Source: Lentilactobacillus sunkii DSM 19904 (GTDB taxonomy: Bacteria; Bacillota; Bacilli; Lactobacillales; Lactobacillaceae). From it: 58,112 nucleotides of DNA. Both the position numbers and the translations under genes were made by a program. This document shows positions 48,655-58,112 of the stretch, one piece after another. The notes under the pieces are model-generated. The model searched no databases and was not told the DNA's origin. It worked only from the letters and a program-made list of their open reading frames with translations. The stretch lies in contig NZ_AZEA01000009.1 of assembly GCF_001435575.1 (NCBI RefSeq), forward strand, positions 22,113 through 80,224, given 5' to 3'. Positions within the stretch are counted from its first letter, which is position 1; every line of letters begins with the position of its first letter.

Positions 48655-48921
48655 TTAAATAATAACTGCTTTTTCAACAATCTTGATTAAACGGAAACGC
48701 TTTGTCTTTGACAATGGTCGAGTTTCCATGATTTGAACAAGATCACCGGTTTTAGCTTCGTTATTTTCATCATGAGCAGTAAATTTCTTCGAGTATCTAA
48801 CACGCTTACCATATGTTGCATGTTTCTTGTAAGTTGAAACTTCAACAGTAATTGTCTTATCACTCTTGTCAGAAACAACGCGTCCTTGATAAACCTTACG
48901 CTGGTTACGTTCTTCAGCCAT
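48655..48921 (-). CDS. rpsQ: 30S ribosomal protein S17
   Basis: An 88-residue OB-fold S17 ([39 protein letters not shown]). Primary binder of the 5' domain of 16S rRNA. Confidence 0.97.
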   Translation of the reverse strand: MAEERNQRKVYQGRVVSDKSDKTITVEVSTYKKHATYGKRVRYSKKFTAHDENNEAKTGDLVQIMETRPLSKTKRFRLIKIVEKAVII

Positions 48922-48945
48922 TAATTATACCTCCCTTATCGTATT

Positions 48946-49140
48946 CTATTTGTTAAGTTCTTGTTGACGAAGTGCAGTCTTAATGCGCGCAATGTTCTTT
49001 CGAACTTGCTTCAAGCGTGCAGTGTTCTCCAACTGGCCAGTGGCTAATTGGAAACGAAGATTGAACAATTCATCTTTGTAATCTTTTTCTTTATCAATCA
49101 TTTGAGCAGTGGTTAACTTACTGATATCTTTAGCCTTCAT
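48946..49140 (-). CDS. rpmC: 50S ribosomal protein L29
   Basis: A 64-residue helical protein near the exit tunnel ([33 protein letters not shown]). I chose the ATG that has AGGTGG at 8 nt; a GTG four codons earlier would sit on that site. It overlaps rplP by 11 bp. Confidence 0.94.
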   Translation of the reverse strand: MKAKDISKLTTAQMIDKEKDYKDELFNLRFQLATGQLENTARLKQVRKNIARIKTALRQQELNK

Positions 49141-49564
49141 TTGATTCGCCACCTACTTCCTCACGTTCTATGATCTTAGTACGAACAGGAAGTTTGTTTG
49201 ATGCAAGGCGTAATGCTTCATGGGCAGTTGCTTTGTCAACTCCACCAATTTCGAACAATACTTTGCCACGCTTAACTGGTGAAACCCAGCCAGCTGGTGT
49301 ACCTTTACCATTACCCATTCGAACTCCGACACCTTTTTCAGTATATGATTTATGAGGGAAAATCTTAATCCAAACTTTTCCTCCACGCTTCATATGACGA
49401 GTCATCGCCACACGGCATGCTTCGATTTGACGGTTTGTGATCCAATGTGAATCAAGTGCTTGTAAACCGTAATCACCGAAAGTAACCGTCTTTCCACCCT
49501 TGGCAGTTCCACGGAGCTTGCCACGATGTTCACGACGATGCTTTACACGTTTAGGTACTAACAT
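49130..49564 (-). CDS. rplP: 50S ribosomal protein L16
   Basis: A 144-residue L16: [15 protein letters not shown] start, [29 protein letters not shown] and [21 protein letters not shown]. Needed for A-site tRNA positioning; evernimicin/avilamycin contact positions lie in the kept Arg-rich segments. Confidence 0.97.
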   Translation of the reverse strand: MLVPKRVKHRREHRGKLRGTAKGGKTVTFGDYGLQALDSHWITNRQIEACRVAMTRHMKRGGKVWIKIFPHKSYTEKGVGVRMGNGKGTPAGWVSPVKRGKVLFEIGGVDKATAHEALRLASNKLPVRTKIIEREEVGGESNEG

Positions 49565-49566
49565 GT

Positions 49567-50232
49567 TTATTTCCCTCCTTTAGCAGCTTTGCTGTCCTTT
49601 GGCTTTTCAGGGAGAACTTCACCACGATAGATCCAAGTTTTTACACCAATTGATCCATAGGTAGTAAAAGCTTCAACCCATGAGTAGTCAATATCTGCTC
49701 TTAAAGTATGCAAAGGAACAGTTCCATCTGAGTATGATTCAACACGAGCCATATCAGCACCGTTAAGACGACCAGCAACCTGGGTCTTGATACCTTTAGC
49801 ACCCGAACGCATTGTTCGTTGCATTGATTGACGCATTGCACGACGGAAAGCAACACGGCCTTCCAATTGACGAGCGATGTTTTCACCAACCAATTTGGCA
49901 TCCAAATCTGGTTTCTTGATTTCGATGATGTTGATGTGAACTCTCTTACCTGTGAGGCCGTTAAGTTCTTTACGAAGATTTTCAACCTCAGATCCACCCT
50001 TACCAATTACCATTCCTGGCTTAGCAGTGTGAATTGAAACATTAACGCGGTTTGCTGCACGTTCAATTTCAACAGTAGAAACAGACGCATTAGCAAGACG
50101 CTTCTCTATAAATTTACGGATTTGTAAATCTTCCTTTAAGTAAGCTGCGTAATCTTTACCTGCATACCACTTAGCTTCCCAGTCGCGGATGATTCCAACT
50201 CGTAAACCATTAGGATTTATCTTATTACCCAC
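49567..50232 (-). CDS. rpsC: 30S ribosomal protein S3
   Basis: A 221-residue S3 with an N-terminal KH domain ([18 protein letters not shown] near 72-90) and a C-terminal domain at the mRNA entry helicase site ([33 protein letters not shown]). Normal length. Confidence 0.97.
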   Translation of the reverse strand: MGNKINPNGLRVGIIRDWEAKWYAGKDYAAYLKEDLQIRKFIEKRLANASVSTVEIERAANRVNVSIHTAKPGMVIGKGGSEVENLRKELNGLTGKRVHINIIEIKKPDLDAKLVGENIARQLEGRVAFRRAMRQSMQRTMRSGAKGIKTQVAGRLNGADMARVESYSDGTVPLHTLRADIDYSWVEAFTTYGSIGVKTWIYRGEVLPEKPKDSKAAKGGK

Positions 50233-50235
50233 GCG

Positions 50236-50592
50236 TTATCCCTCCTCTTTTTCAGATACAACAATTGTAATGTGACTTGTACGCTTGTTGATTGGTGAAG
50301 CAGAACCTTTTGCACGAGGGCGGAATCTCTTAAGAGTTGGGCCTTCGTTTACAAATGCTTCACTTACAAATAAATTTTCACTATCTAAATCAAAATTATT
50401 TTCTGCATTAGCAACTGCAGATTTAAGAACTTTTGAAACTACCGGAGAAGCACCGCGGGGTGTAAAATCCAAGATTGCGGCTGCTTCAGCAACACTCTTA
50501 CCTTTGATAAGATCAACTACAAGACGGACCTTACGTGCGGCAATGCGAACAGTTTTGGCAGTTGCTTTTGCTGATGTAACTTGTTCAGCCAT
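50236..50592 (-). CDS. rplV: 50S ribosomal protein L22
   Basis: A 118-residue L22 with [22 protein letters not shown] and the tunnel-lining hairpin near 80-100 ([23 protein letters not shown]). The loop shows no insertion of the kind that gives macrolide resistance. Confidence 0.97.
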   Translation of the reverse strand: MAEQVTSAKATAKTVRIAARKVRLVVDLIKGKSVAEAAAILDFTPRGASPVVSKVLKSAVANAENNFDLDSENLFVSEAFVNEGPTLKRFRPRAKGSASPINKRTSHITIVVSEKEEG

Positions 50593-50610
50593 TAGTTATC
50601 CTCCTTGTTA

Positions 50611-50886
50611 TTAAACAGTCTTCTTATCGTCAGTTCCATGACCATGGAATGTACGAGTAGGTACGAATTCTCCGAGCTTATGACCAACCATGTCTTCTTG
50701 GACATATACTGGGACGTGTTTCCGTCCATCATAAACAGCAAATGTATATCCAATGAAGCTTGGGAAAATCGTTGATCGGCGTGACCAAGTCTTAATAACA
50801 GCTTTTTTGTCTTGGCCTTTTTGAGCATCTACCTTTTTGAGCAAGTACTCATCGGCGAATGGTCCTTTTTTCAAACTACGACTCAT
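50611..50886 (-). CDS. rpsS: 30S ribosomal protein S19
   Basis: A 91-residue head protein: [18 protein letters not shown] start, [16 protein letters not shown]. It pairs with S13 near the A and P sites. Confidence 0.97.
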   Translation of the reverse strand: MSRSLKKGPFADEYLLKKVDAQKGQDKKAVIKTWSRRSTIFPSFIGYTFAVYDGRKHVPVYVQEDMVGHKLGEFVPTRTFHGHGTDDKKTV

Positions 50887-50936
50887 TATGCAACCTCCTC
50901 TGCACAGATATTAAAATTATTAATAAATGCGTTCTT

Positions 50937-51776
50937 TTACATCTTTGAACCTTTACGACGACGAACAATAAACTTGTTCGAACGTGACTTCTTAGAACGA
51001 GTCTTCTTACCAACTGTCTTCTTACCCCATGGTGATAATGGTGATGGAAGACCAACTGGTGCTTTACCTTCACCACCACCATGAGGGTGATCGTTAGGGT
51101 TCATTACAGATCCACGTACATGAGGACGTTGGCCCTTATAACGTGTCCGACCAGCTTTACCAACATTGATAAGTTCATGTTCTTCATTACTTACTGAACC
51201 AACTGTTGCACGGTTAGTACTAAGAATTAAACGAACTTCACCAGATGCAAGTCTAACAAGTGAATACTTGCCATCACGACCAAGCAACTGTGCAGAAGCA
51301 CCAGCTGAGCGAACCAACTGACCACCCTTACCAGGCTTGAGCTCGATGTTGTGAATAATTGTACCAACAGGAATGTTTGATAATGGCAATGTATTACCTG
51401 GCTTGATATCAGCTTCAACACCAGATTCGACTTTGTCGCCCACTTTTAATCCCTTAGGTGCAATGATGTATGATTTGATTCCGTCAGTATAAACGATCAA
51501 GGCAATGTTTGCAGTCCGGTTAGGATCATATTCGATTGCTTTAACAGTTGCCATGACGTCATCTTTAGTTCGTTTGAAATCAATAATACGATATTGATTC
51601 TTGTTACCACCACCACGGTGACGAACAGTCATATGACCGTAGTTATTACGACCGGCTGTTTTGCTTTTTGATTCAAGTAAAGACTTTTCAGGCTTACGTT
51701 TAGTAATTGCACTGTAGTCTAAGCTTGTCATATTACGTCTACCATTACTGGTTGGCTTATATGTTTTAATGGCCAA
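50937..51776 (-). CDS. rplB: 50S ribosomal protein L2
   Basis: A 279-residue L2, one of the proteins nearest to the peptidyl transferase centre. The essential His motif [17 protein letters not shown] is near 222-238, with the basic ends [15 protein letters not shown] and [16 protein letters not shown]. Confidence 0.97.
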   Translation of the reverse strand: MAIKTYKPTSNGRRNMTSLDYSAITKRKPEKSLLESKSKTAGRNNYGHMTVRHRGGGNKNQYRIIDFKRTKDDVMATVKAIEYDPNRTANIALIVYTDGIKSYIIAPKGLKVGDKVESGVEADIKPGNTLPLSNIPVGTIIHNIELKPGKGGQLVRSAGASAQLLGRDGKYSLVRLASGEVRLILSTNRATVGSVSNEEHELINVGKAGRTRYKGQRPHVRGSVMNPNDHPHGGGEGKAPVGLPSPLSPWGKKTVGKKTRSKKSRSNKFIVRRRKGSKM

Positions 51777-51809
51777 AACGTTTTCCTCCTATTTTAGAGA
51801 TTTCTTTAA

Positions 51810-52097
51810 TTATTCTTCGTTGAATAACTCAATTTCTTTTGAATCTTGAGTCAAGGTAACAATTGCCTTACGACGTTTCTTGGTATAACCAGTGTAACGG
51901 CCTTGGCGCTTTAACTTGCCTCTAACATTCATAATGTTTACTCTGACAACCTTAACATCAAAGATGTCTTCGATAGCCTTTTTAACTTGGGTCTTAGTTG
52001 CTCGTAAATCAACATCGAATGTGTATGTCTTGTCGTCCATCTTACTAGTTGTTTCTTCAGTAATAACTGGGCGTAAAATAATATCGCGTGATTCCAT
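51810..52097 (-). CDS. rplW: 50S ribosomal protein L23
   Basis: A 95-residue L23 at the tunnel exit, the docking point for trigger factor and [19 protein letters not shown] start and a loop [22 protein letters not shown]. Its ATG overlaps the rplD stop by one base. Confidence 0.97.
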   Translation of the reverse strand: MESRDIILRPVITEETTSKMDDKTYTFDVDLRATKTQVKKAIEDIFDVKVVRVNIMNVRGKLKRQGRYTGYTKKRRKAIVTLTQDSKEIELFNEE

Positions 52098-52720
52098 TAT
52101 GCGAGCACCTCCTCTACTTGAGAAAGAGCAGCTTTCGTAATGACAACTTTATCGTGATCGGCAACGTCTAAAGTGTTAATTCCTTGTGCGGAAACAACTT
52201 TAACGTTTTCCAAATTACGAGCAGATAAAACTGCTTTTTCGTTGTCGTCTTCCAAAACTACTAATGTCTTAGTTGAAACATCTAATTTGTCTAATAATTC
52301 AGCAAATTCTTTAGTCTTAGGTGTATCGAACTTCAAAGTATCAACAACAACCAATTTGTCGTCTGAAACTTTTTCTGATAACACTGACTTCAATGCCAAA
52401 CGTGAAACCTTCTTAGGCAAACGGTATGAATATGAACGTGGAGTAGGTCCGAAGACAATTCCACCGCCACGCCATTGTGGTGAACGGATAGAACCTTGTC
52501 GAGCTCTACCAGTACCTTTTTGACGCCAAGGCTTCTTTCCACCGCCGCGAACTGCTGAACGGTTTTTAACAGAATGTGTTCCTTGACGTAAAGAAGCACG
52601 TTGCATAACAATTGCATCGAACACAACGTTATTGTTTGGTTCAATACCGAAGATACCATCGTTTAATGCAACGGTACCATTCTTACTTCCGTCTTGTTTA
52701 TATAATGCTACGTCAGTCAT
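52097..52720 (-). CDS. rplD: 50S ribosomal protein L4
   Basis: A 207-residue L4 whose extended loop ([26 protein letters not shown] near 60-88) lines the exit tunnel. The macrolide-contact part of the loop looks wild type. In E. coli L4 is the regulator of the S10 operon. Confidence 0.97.
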   Translation of the reverse strand: MTDVALYKQDGSKNGTVALNDGIFGIEPNNNVVFDAIVMQRASLRQGTHSVKNRSAVRGGGKKPWRQKGTGRARQGSIRSPQWRGGGIVFGPTPRSYSYRLPKKVSRLALKSVLSEKVSDDKLVVVDTLKFDTPKTKEFAELLDKLDVSTKTLVVLEDDNEKAVLSARNLENVKVVSAQGINTLDVADHDKVVITKAALSQVEEVLA

Positions 52721-52737
52721 CTATGGTTGCCTCCCTT

Positions 52738-53373
52738 CTACTTGTTTGAGCCGTGAACGGCACTTCTAATTGTGATATATGATTTATTTGCACCAGGTAC
52801 ATTACCCTTAATCAAAAGAACGTTATTGTCAGTATCAGCATTAACGATCTCTAAGTTTTGAATGGTAACAGTCTTGTTACCCATTCGTCCAGGGAGTTTC
52901 ATGCCGGGAACAACTCGGTTAATGATGACACCAAGTGAACCTGGACGACGGTGATAACGAGAACCATGAGTTTCTGGTCCACGTGATTGGCCGTCTTTAT
53001 GAATGTTACCTTGGTATCCATGACCTTTTGTGGTTCCAGTTACATCAACGATGTCTCCTGGTTTAAAGATATCTGCCTTAACTTCATCAGATACTTTATA
53101 ATCTCCCAGCTCAACATCTTTGATTTCTTTAATGAAGCGCTTAGGAGTAGTATTTGCTTTCTTTGCATGACCTTGTTCTGGCTTATTAGTAAGCACAGTA
53201 CGTTTGTCTGCATAACCTAATTGAACTGAATCGTAACCATCATTTTCAACGGTCTTGATTTGCATAATGACATTAGGTGTCACTTCAACGACAGTAACTG
53301 GTACTAATTCGCCGTTTTCAGTGAAGACTTGCGTCATTCCAACTTTCTTTCCTAAGATTCCTTTTCTGGTCAT
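52738..53373 (-). CDS. rplC: 50S ribosomal protein L3
   Basis: A 211-residue L3 reaching the peptidyl transferase centre: [14 protein letters not shown] start and the central loop [21 protein letters not shown]...[11 protein letters not shown] near 120-155. Tiamulin/linezolid-associated residues of this loop are in normal context. Confidence 0.97.
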   Translation of the reverse strand: MTRKGILGKKVGMTQVFTENGELVPVTVVEVTPNVIMQIKTVENDGYDSVQLGYADKRTVLTNKPEQGHAKKANTTPKRFIKEIKDVELGDYKVSDEVKADIFKPGDIVDVTGTTKGHGYQGNIHKDGQSRGPETHGSRYHRRPGSLGVIINRVVPGMKLPGRMGNKTVTIQNLEIVNADTDNNVLLIKGNVPGANKSYITIRSAVHGSNK

Positions 53374-53400
53374 GAGTACACCTCCGATATATTGTATTTA

Positions 53401-53709
53401 TTATAGTTTAATTTCAATGTCCACACCGCTAGGCAAGTCGAGCTTCATTAATGAGTCAACTGTCTTTGGCGTTGGATTTAAAATATCGATTAATCGCTTG
53501 TGAGTCAAAATTTCGAATTGCTCACGAGAATCTTTAAACTTATGTGGTGATGCTAAAACAGTGTAGATTGTACGATCAGTAGGCAATGGAATTGGACCTG
53601 AGATAGTAGCTCCAGTTCTTTGCGCAGTTGCAACAATCTTGTCTGCAGATTGGTCAAGGATACGATGCTCGTATGCCTTCAACCGAATACGAATTTTTTG
53701 TTTTGCCAT
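53401..53709 (-). CDS. rpsJ: 30S ribosomal protein S10 (NusE)
   Basis: A 102-residue S10, also the NusE antitermination partner of Nus[26 protein letters not shown] start; [29 protein letters not shown]. The MAKQK start has GGAGGG upstream; a longer in-frame reading of 30 codons is leader sequence. First gene of the S10-spc-alpha superoperon. Confidence 0.97.
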   Translation of the reverse strand: MAKQKIRIRLKAYEHRILDQSADKIVATAQRTGATISGPIPLPTDRTIYTVLASPHKFKDSREQFEILTHKRLIDILNPTPKTVDSLMKLDLPSGVDIEIKL

Positions 53710-53751
53710 TGTGTTCCCTCCTTCGTCTATTTTGAAAATAGGACTAACTCC

Positions 53752-53807
53752 GTGAAAATTACCGCCAAACCCATGGCAAAGCATCCGGGTGTGTCGCAAC
53801 CTTTCAC
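53752..53807 (-). ncRNA. Structured leader of the S10 operon
   Basis: In the rpsJ leader GTGAAA pairs with TTTTCAC around an inner hairpin in which CCC-GGATG meets CAT-GGG. It lies 42 nt before the start codon within a leader of about 150 nt. It may be an autoregulatory S10 leader; the binding protein cannot be named from sequence. Confidence 0.5.
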
Positions 53808-53866
53808 ATCAAAGCTAATACATATTGCTTTAGGGCAAACTTATCCCTAAAAACAAGTACTCAAAT

Positions 53867-53895
53867 AGTGTACTAAAAAAAGCCGCATAAAACAA
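53867..53895 (-). promoter_or_regulatory. Promoter of the S10-spc-alpha superoperon
   Basis: Boxes TTGTTT and TACACT with 17-bp spacing on the minus strand. A second TATAAT box lies further upstream at about 54000 without a clear -35. The 373-bp gap between fusA and rpsJ holds these, the fusA terminator and the rpsJ leader, and no gene. Confidence 0.65.
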
Positions 53896-54046
53896 GTGCT
53901 AACAGCAATTAATTCGATTTGTAATATTACTGTTACTTAATAAAACTTGTTTGAACATTTTTTGATATCCAATTGATCGTAAATAACTTCAACTAACACA
54001 TTATAACCGGTGAAGTTAAAACAATACAGAGTTTTAACAATAAAAA

Positions 54047-54071
54047 AAGACCGGAATTAAATTCCGATCTT
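54047..54071 (-). terminator. Terminator after fusA
   Basis: Stem AAGATCGGAAT / ATTCCGGTCTT (one G-T pair) followed by TTTTTTATTG on the minus strand, ending the str operon. No tuf gene follows. Confidence 0.85.
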
Positions 54072-54082
54072 GTATTTTGAAA

Positions 54083-56185
54083 TTAATCTTCAGCAGGTTG
54101 GTTCCCACCGTTTTTCTTAATAATTTCAGCTTGAATGCTCTTTGGAACTGGCTCGTAGTGATCAAATGTCATGGTGAAAGTACCACGACCTTGTGATGCA
54201 GAACGAAGCGTAGTTGCATAACCAAACATTTCGGCAAGTGGAACGAATGAATGAATAACTTCAGCACCGCTTCGGCTTTCCATTCCATCAACACGTCCAC
54301 GTCTTGCAGTAACTTGGCCCATAACATCACCCATGTACTCTTCAGGGACGTTAATATCAACCTTCATGATTGGTTCCAAGATAACAGGAGCAGCAGTCTT
54401 AGCAGCATTCCGAAGGGCGATTGATGCAGCTACCTTAAATGCAGCTTCACTAGAATCGACTTCATGATAACTACCATCGTATAGCTTGGCTTTCAAGTCA
54501 ATCAATGGGTAACCGGCAAGAACACCGTTAGCTAATGATTCCTTCAAGCCTTGTTCTACGGCTGGAATGTATTCACGAGGAACAACACCACCAACAATAG
54601 CATCTTCGAATTCGAAACCTTTTCCTTCTTCGTTTGGAGTAAATTCAATCCAAACATCACCGTATTGACCTTTACCACCTGACTGACGGATGAATTTACC
54701 TTGAGCCTTGGTTGGTTTAGTGAATGCTTCACGGTATGAAACTTGTGGGGCACCAACTGTAGCTTCAACGTGGAATTCACGCTTCATACGGTCAATGATG
54801 ATATCCAAATGCAACTCACCCATTCCGGCAATAAGTGTTTCACCGGTTTCTGGATTTGTTGTAGCCTTGAATGTTGGATCTTCTTCAGAAAGCTTTTGAA
54901 GAGCAACGTTCATCTTATCCTGGTCAGCCTTCGTCTTAGGTTCAACGGCAACCTGGATAACTGGGTCAGGGAATTCCATTGATTCCAAATGAAGTGGATG
55001 ATCGACATCAGTTAATGAGTCACCAGTAGTGGTGTTCTTCAAACCAATGGCGGCAGCAATATCACCTGAGAATACTTCTGGAATTTCTTGACGGTGATTT
55101 GAATGCATTTGAAGCAAACGTCCTACACGTTCACGCTTGTCTTTAGTTGCATTCAAAATATATGAACCTGATTCAAGAGTACCTGAGTAAACACGGATGT
55201 AAGTTAAACGTCCAACGAATGGGTCAGTAGCAACCTTAAATGCCAAAGCAGCAAAGCTGGCATCGTCATTGGCTTTTAATTCAATCTTGTCACCAGTTGC
55301 AGGGTCAGTGGCGTTGTATGGCTTAACATCAAGTGGTGATGGTAAGTAGTCAATAACAGCATCCATTAACATCTGAACACCCTTGTTCTTGAAAGCTGAT
55401 CCAGCTAAAACTGGGAAGAGTTCCAAGTTCAAAGTAGCTTTACGAATAGCAGCCTTGATTTCAGGGATTGGAATTTCTTCACCTTCAAGGTACTTGTTCA
55501 TAATGTCGTCATCAACATCAGCCAAGGTTTCAACTAATTGATCACGACGCTTCTTAGCTTCATCTTTGTATTTATCTGGAACATCGACTGTATCCCAGTT
55601 AGAACCAAGTTTATCTTCATCATAGATGTCGGCCTTCATTTCGATAAGGTCAATAACACCTTCGAAATTATCTTCGGCACCGATTGGCATTTGGATTGGA
55701 AGTGGCTTAGCGTTCAAACGGTCTTCGATTGAACCAACAGAGAAGTCAAAGTCGGCACCGACTTTATCCATCTTGTTGACAAATACGATACGTGGAACGT
55801 CATAGTCGGATGCTTGACGCCAAACAGTTTCAGTTTGAGGTTCAACACCAGCTTGGGCATCCAAGACAGCAATCGCACCATCCAAGACACGAAGTGAACG
55901 TTCAACTTCAACAGTAAAGTCCACGTGTCCTGGGGTATCAATAATGTTGATACGGTGGTCTTTCCATTGAGCTGTCGTAGCAGCCGATGTAATAGTAATA
56001 CCACGTTCCTGTTCTTGGGGCATCCAGTCCATTTGTGAAGCACCATCATGGGTTTCACCAATTTTGTGAATCTTACCAGTATAGTACAGGATACGTTCAG
56101 TAGTCGTTGTCTTACCAGCATCGATATGGGCCATAATCCCAATATTACGAGTTTTTTCTAGCGGAAACTCTCGTTTGTTAGCCAT
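54083..56185 (-). CDS. fusA: Elongation factor G
   Basis: A 700-residue GTPase that drives translocation. G1 is [10 protein letters not shown] near 19-28, the switch [10 protein letters not shown] near 83-90, NKMDKVG near 137 and the G2 region [10 protein letters not shown] near 60. Domains II-V are complete. It follows rpsG by 80 nt. A fusidic acid-resistant change cannot be judged by eye. Confidence 0.97.
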   Translation of the reverse strand: MANKREFPLEKTRNIGIMAHIDAGKTTTTERILYYTGKIHKIGETHDGASQMDWMPQEQERGITITSAATTAQWKDHRINIIDTPGHVDFTVEVERSLRVLDGAIAVLDAQAGVEPQTETVWRQASDYDVPRIVFVNKMDKVGADFDFSVGSIEDRLNAKPLPIQMPIGAEDNFEGVIDLIEMKADIYDEDKLGSNWDTVDVPDKYKDEAKKRRDQLVETLADVDDDIMNKYLEGEEIPIPEIKAAIRKATLNLELFPVLAGSAFKNKGVQMLMDAVIDYLPSPLDVKPYNATDPATGDKIELKANDDASFAALAFKVATDPFVGRLTYIRVYSGTLESGSYILNATKDKRERVGRLLQMHSNHRQEIPEVFSGDIAAAIGLKNTTTGDSLTDVDHPLHLESMEFPDPVIQVAVEPKTKADQDKMNVALQKLSEEDPTFKATTNPETGETLIAGMGELHLDIIIDRMKREFHVEATVGAPQVSYREAFTKPTKAQGKFIRQSGGKGQYGDVWIEFTPNEEGKGFEFEDAIVGGVVPREYIPAVEQGLKESLANGVLAGYPLIDLKAKLYDGSYHEVDSSEAAFKVAASIALRNAAKTAAPVILEPIMKVDINVPEEYMGDVMGQVTARRGRVDGMESRSGAEVIHSFVPLAEMFGYATTLRSASQGRGTFTMTFDHYEPVPKSIQAEIIKKNGGNQPAED

Positions 56186-56265
56186 TGTGTAACTCCTTCC
56201 GATTCGTACAAAAAGTGGCCAAATCAGCCACTTATTAGTTTGAGCTGTTTAGAACAATTCTGAGA

Positions 56266-56736
56266 TTACCAACGATAATGTGCAAATGCACGGTTGGCTT
56301 CAGCCATTCTATGTGTATCTTCACGTTTCTTAACAGATGCACCTGTGTTATTGGCAGCATCCATGATTTCACGTGCAAGACGTTCAGTCATCGTATGTTC
56401 ACCACGTGAACGCGCATAGTTAACGATCCAACGCAATCCCAATGTTGTACGACGATCTGGTCGAACTTCGATTGGAACCTGGTAGTTAGAACCACCAACA
56501 CGACGAGCTTTAACTTCAAGAACCGGCATAACGTTCTTCATAGCTTCTTCGAACACTTCAACTGGTTCTTTGTTTGTTTCTTTCTTAATAACATCAAATG
56601 CACCATACAAAATTTGTGATGCAGTTCCACGTTTACCGTCTAACATCAAACGGTTAATTAAACGGGTTACCAATTTTGAGTTATAAATTGGATCAGGAAG
56701 TACTTCCCGCTTTTGAACATTTCCTTTTCTAGGCAT
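56266..56736 (-). CDS. rpsG: 30S ribosomal protein S7
   Basis: A 156-residue head-assembly protein: [21 protein letters not shown] start, [22 protein letters not shown] in the middle and [20 protein letters not shown] end. In E. coli S7 represses the str operon. Confidence 0.97.
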   Translation of the reverse strand: MPRKGNVQKREVLPDPIYNSKLVTRLINRLMLDGKRGTASQILYGAFDVIKKETNKEPVEVFEEAMKNVMPVLEVKARRVGGSNYQVPIEVRPDRRTTLGLRWIVNYARSRGEHTMTERLAREIMDAANNTGASVKKREDTHRMAEANRAFAHYRW

Positions 56737-56792
56737 TTCGTTATCCTCCTCATGATTCTATAAAACTAAATATTTAGATTGCATTAGTAAGA

Positions 56793-57206
56793 TTATTCTT
56801 TAGGCTTCTTTGTACCGTATTTTGAACGACCTTGACGACGGTCTTGAACACCAGCGGTATCAAGAGCACCACGAATAACGTGATAACGAACACCAGGTAA
56901 ATCCTTAACACGACCACCACGGATCAAAACAACACTATGCTCTTGCAAGTTATGACCAATACCTGGAATGTAAGCAGTAACTTCGATTAAGTTAGACAAA
57001 CGAACACGGGCATATTTACGTAAAGCAGAGTTAGGCTTCTTTGGTGTCATAGTACCAACACGGGTTGCAACACCTCGTTTTTGAGGGGCTGGAACAGTAA
57101 CTTGCTTCTTCTTGAAACTATTGTAAGCATAGTTTAAAGCTGGTGACTTTGATTTTGAAGTTCTAGAATGACGTCCTTTACGGACCAATTGGTTAATTGT
57201 AGGCAT
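56793..57206 (-). CDS. rpsL: 30S ribosomal protein S12
   Basis: A 137-residue decoding-centre protein. [11 protein letters not shown] is intact with Lys56 and Lys57, and Lys101 lies in RVKDLPGV; these are the sites where streptomycin-resistance changes occur, so S12 looks wild type. First gene of the str operon with a strong promoter and a long leader. Confidence 0.97.
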   Translation of the reverse strand: MPTINQLVRKGRHSRTSKSKSPALNYAYNSFKKKQVTVPAPQKRGVATRVGTMTPKKPNSALRKYARVRLSNLIEVTAYIPGIGHNLQEHSVVLIRGGRVKDLPGVRYHVIRGALDTAGVQDRRQGRSKYGTKKPKE

Positions 57207-57252
57207 CTAAAAAGTTCTCCTTTCAAATTTTCAATGTAAGTCCACACATCCA

Positions 57253-57290
57253 GGCGGTTCTTTTTTATGTAAAAAGAAATGTGTACCGCC
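57253..57290 (-). ncRNA. Stem-loop in the rpsL leader
   Basis: In the leader GGCGGT pairs with ACCGCC; inside, TTCTTTTT pairs with AAAAAGAA, with a bulge (ACACAT). There is no U-run after it, so it is not a terminator. It lies about 48 nt before the rpsL start. Confidence 0.45.
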
Positions 57291-57360
57291 CAACACTTTT
57301 TGTAATATACAGTCAGCATGTCTGAATATTCAGGAATCTGTCACAAAAAGCACCTTGTCT

Positions 57361-57389
57361 AATTTATCATGACTAACTGTTTGTGTCAA
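57361..57389 (-). promoter_or_regulatory. Promoter of the str operon (rpsL)
   Basis: TTGACA and TAAATT with 17-bp spacing on the minus strand, one of the best sigma-A matches in the window. The divergent comC-type gene starts 60 bp beyond the -35 box. Confidence 0.85.
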
Positions 57390-57449
57390 TGAATCATCTT
57401 GAATAATTTAAAACAAAAATGCGTACATAAAATACAGAGGTAATTCAAT

Positions 57450-58112
57450 ATGATCATTATACAATTTTTATTTGGAGCAAGCATTGCATCGTTTTTTAAT
57501 TTGGTCGCCGTGAGATGGGCTCGGGGTGAATCGATTGTTCAACCGCGTTCACATTGTGACAGCTGTGGAACCCAGCTCGAAAATTTTGATCTGATCCCCA
57601 TTGTCAGCTACATCATTTTGAAGGGAAGATGTCGCTATTGCAATAAACAATTTCCAGCAACTTTTTTCACTGTAGAGCTTGCTGCTGGATTGGCAGCTGC
57701 AAGTATTGATTTTCAAATCGACAGATGGCCATTTTTGCTCACACTGCTGCTTTTACTTTCGCTCAGCTCGTTTGATATTGTCGAACAGCAAATTCCGCTC
57801 AAAGGAATTGGTTTGTTGCTCCTCCTGTGTCTGGTGACAGTCACTCACCCGCTCCCACATATTTGTATGGCAATTTTCGTCTATAGTATGATTCAAATAA
57901 CCAACCACCATTTTTCCTGGGTGGGAAGTGGAGACATCGACATCTTCTTTTGCCTGTGGTTGTCCTCAAGTGTTCCCTTTCTACTTTGGCTGACATTCAT
58001 CGCGTGTGTCACTGCATTATTTTATTTAATTGTTGCCCCATGGCCGCAAGATTCTAAAATTCCATTTGTCCCCTTCATTACAATGGTTCTACAATATCTG
58101 TTGTTGGTAATA
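57450..58112 (+). CDS. comC: Type IV prepilin peptidase (ComC/PilD-like), cut by the window edge
   Basis: The ATG at the left end opens a reading frame of 221 codons that runs off the window without a stop. It encodes a hydrophobic protein with the two CxxC pairs of the bacterial prepilin peptidase (Cys36, Cys39, Cys61, Cys64) and the two catalytic aspartates, Asp109 (FDIVEQQIP) and Asp162 (GSGD). In Gram-positives ComC processes ComG pseudopilins for DNA uptake. AGAGG precedes the start. Only a few residues may be missing at the C-terminus. Confidence 0.88.
   Translation, partial: MIIIQFLFGASIASFFNLVAVRWARGESIVQPRSHCDSCGTQLENFDLIPIVSYIILKGRCRYCNKQFPATFFTVELAAGLAAASIDFQIDRWPFLLTLLLLLSLSSFDIVEQQIPLKGIGLLLLLCLVTVTHPLPHICMAIFVYSMIQITNHHFSWVGSGDIDIFFCLWLSSSVPFLLWLTFIACVTALFYLIVAPWPQDSKIPFVPFITMVLQYLLLVI

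Noticed and set aside
53710-53799. Thirty-codon N-terminal extension of rpsJ
   Set aside because: The S10 family starts at [10 protein letters not shown] with a GGAGGG site; the extension is leader RNA with hairpins.

Overview
The window is 58 kb of chromosome from a low-GC Gram-positive lactic acid bacterium, most likely a member of the Lactobacillaceae. The evidence is an S10-spc-alpha ribosomal cluster followed by ecfA1-ecfA2-ecfT-truA-rplM-rpsI, the pcrA-ligA-camS-gatCAB-dgkB-rlmD block, a FabT-controlled fab/acc cluster, and the S14 Zn-ribbon paralogue. The species cannot be fixed from the sequence alone. Almost every gene lies on the minus strand; only the DUF2187-type gene near 34.3 kb and a prepilin peptidase running off the right edge are on the plus strand. 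I see no tRNA, rRNA, insertion sequence, prophage or CRISPR array.

Layout in the direction of transcription (right to left). (1) 57.4-54.1 kb: str operon rpsL-rpsG-fusA without tuf, divergent from a comC-type prepilin peptidase. (2) 53.9-39.8 kb: S10-spc-alpha superoperon from rpsJ to rplQ, including secY, adk, infA, rpmJ and rpoA. (3) 39.7-35.3 kb: a structured RNA element just after rplQ, then the ECF transporter energising module (ecfA1, ecfA2, ecfT), truA, and rplM-rpsI with its own promoter and leader. (4) 35.2-31.6 kb: an ECF S component, a plus-strand DUF2187-type gene, a membrane-anchored GH73 glucosaminidase, xpt and a divergent PurK-like ATP-grasp gene. (5) 31.6-20.4 kb: pcrA, ligA, camS, gatC-gatA-gatB, dgkB and rlmD. 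(6) 20.0-17.1 kb: OpuA-type glycine betaine ABC transporter. (7) 16.9-11.8 kb: deoC-deoB-deoD-deoR-pdp nucleoside catabolism, with a DeoR operator in front. (8) 11.65-0.05 kb: the type II fatty acid synthesis cluster fabZ-fabT-fabH-acpP-fabD-fabG-fabF-accB-(fabZ paralogue)-accC-accD-accA-fabI, followed directly by birA and bioY.

Several parts work together. Acetyl-CoA carboxylase (AccABCD) needs biotin on AccB; BirA attaches it and also represses, and BioY imports it using the shared EcfA1-A2-T module located 37 kb away in the same window. FabT is encoded inside the operon it should control, and two FabT-type palindromes flank the promoter region, one lying on the -35 box. The deo genes turn imported nucleosides into glycolytic intermediates under DeoR.

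No wholly new system is evident; this is mostly core genome. The points most worth a second look are: a FabZ paralogue that has lost its catalytic histidine, an RlmD that has lost its Fe-S cysteines, a degenerate PurK-like enzyme away from any pur operon, a BirA operator that doubles as a terminator-shaped hairpin, a candidate L17 downstream element RNA, several ribosomal-protein leader structures, a terminator-like hairpin in the opuA leader, and a cAM373-like pheromone peptide in the CamS signal sequence.
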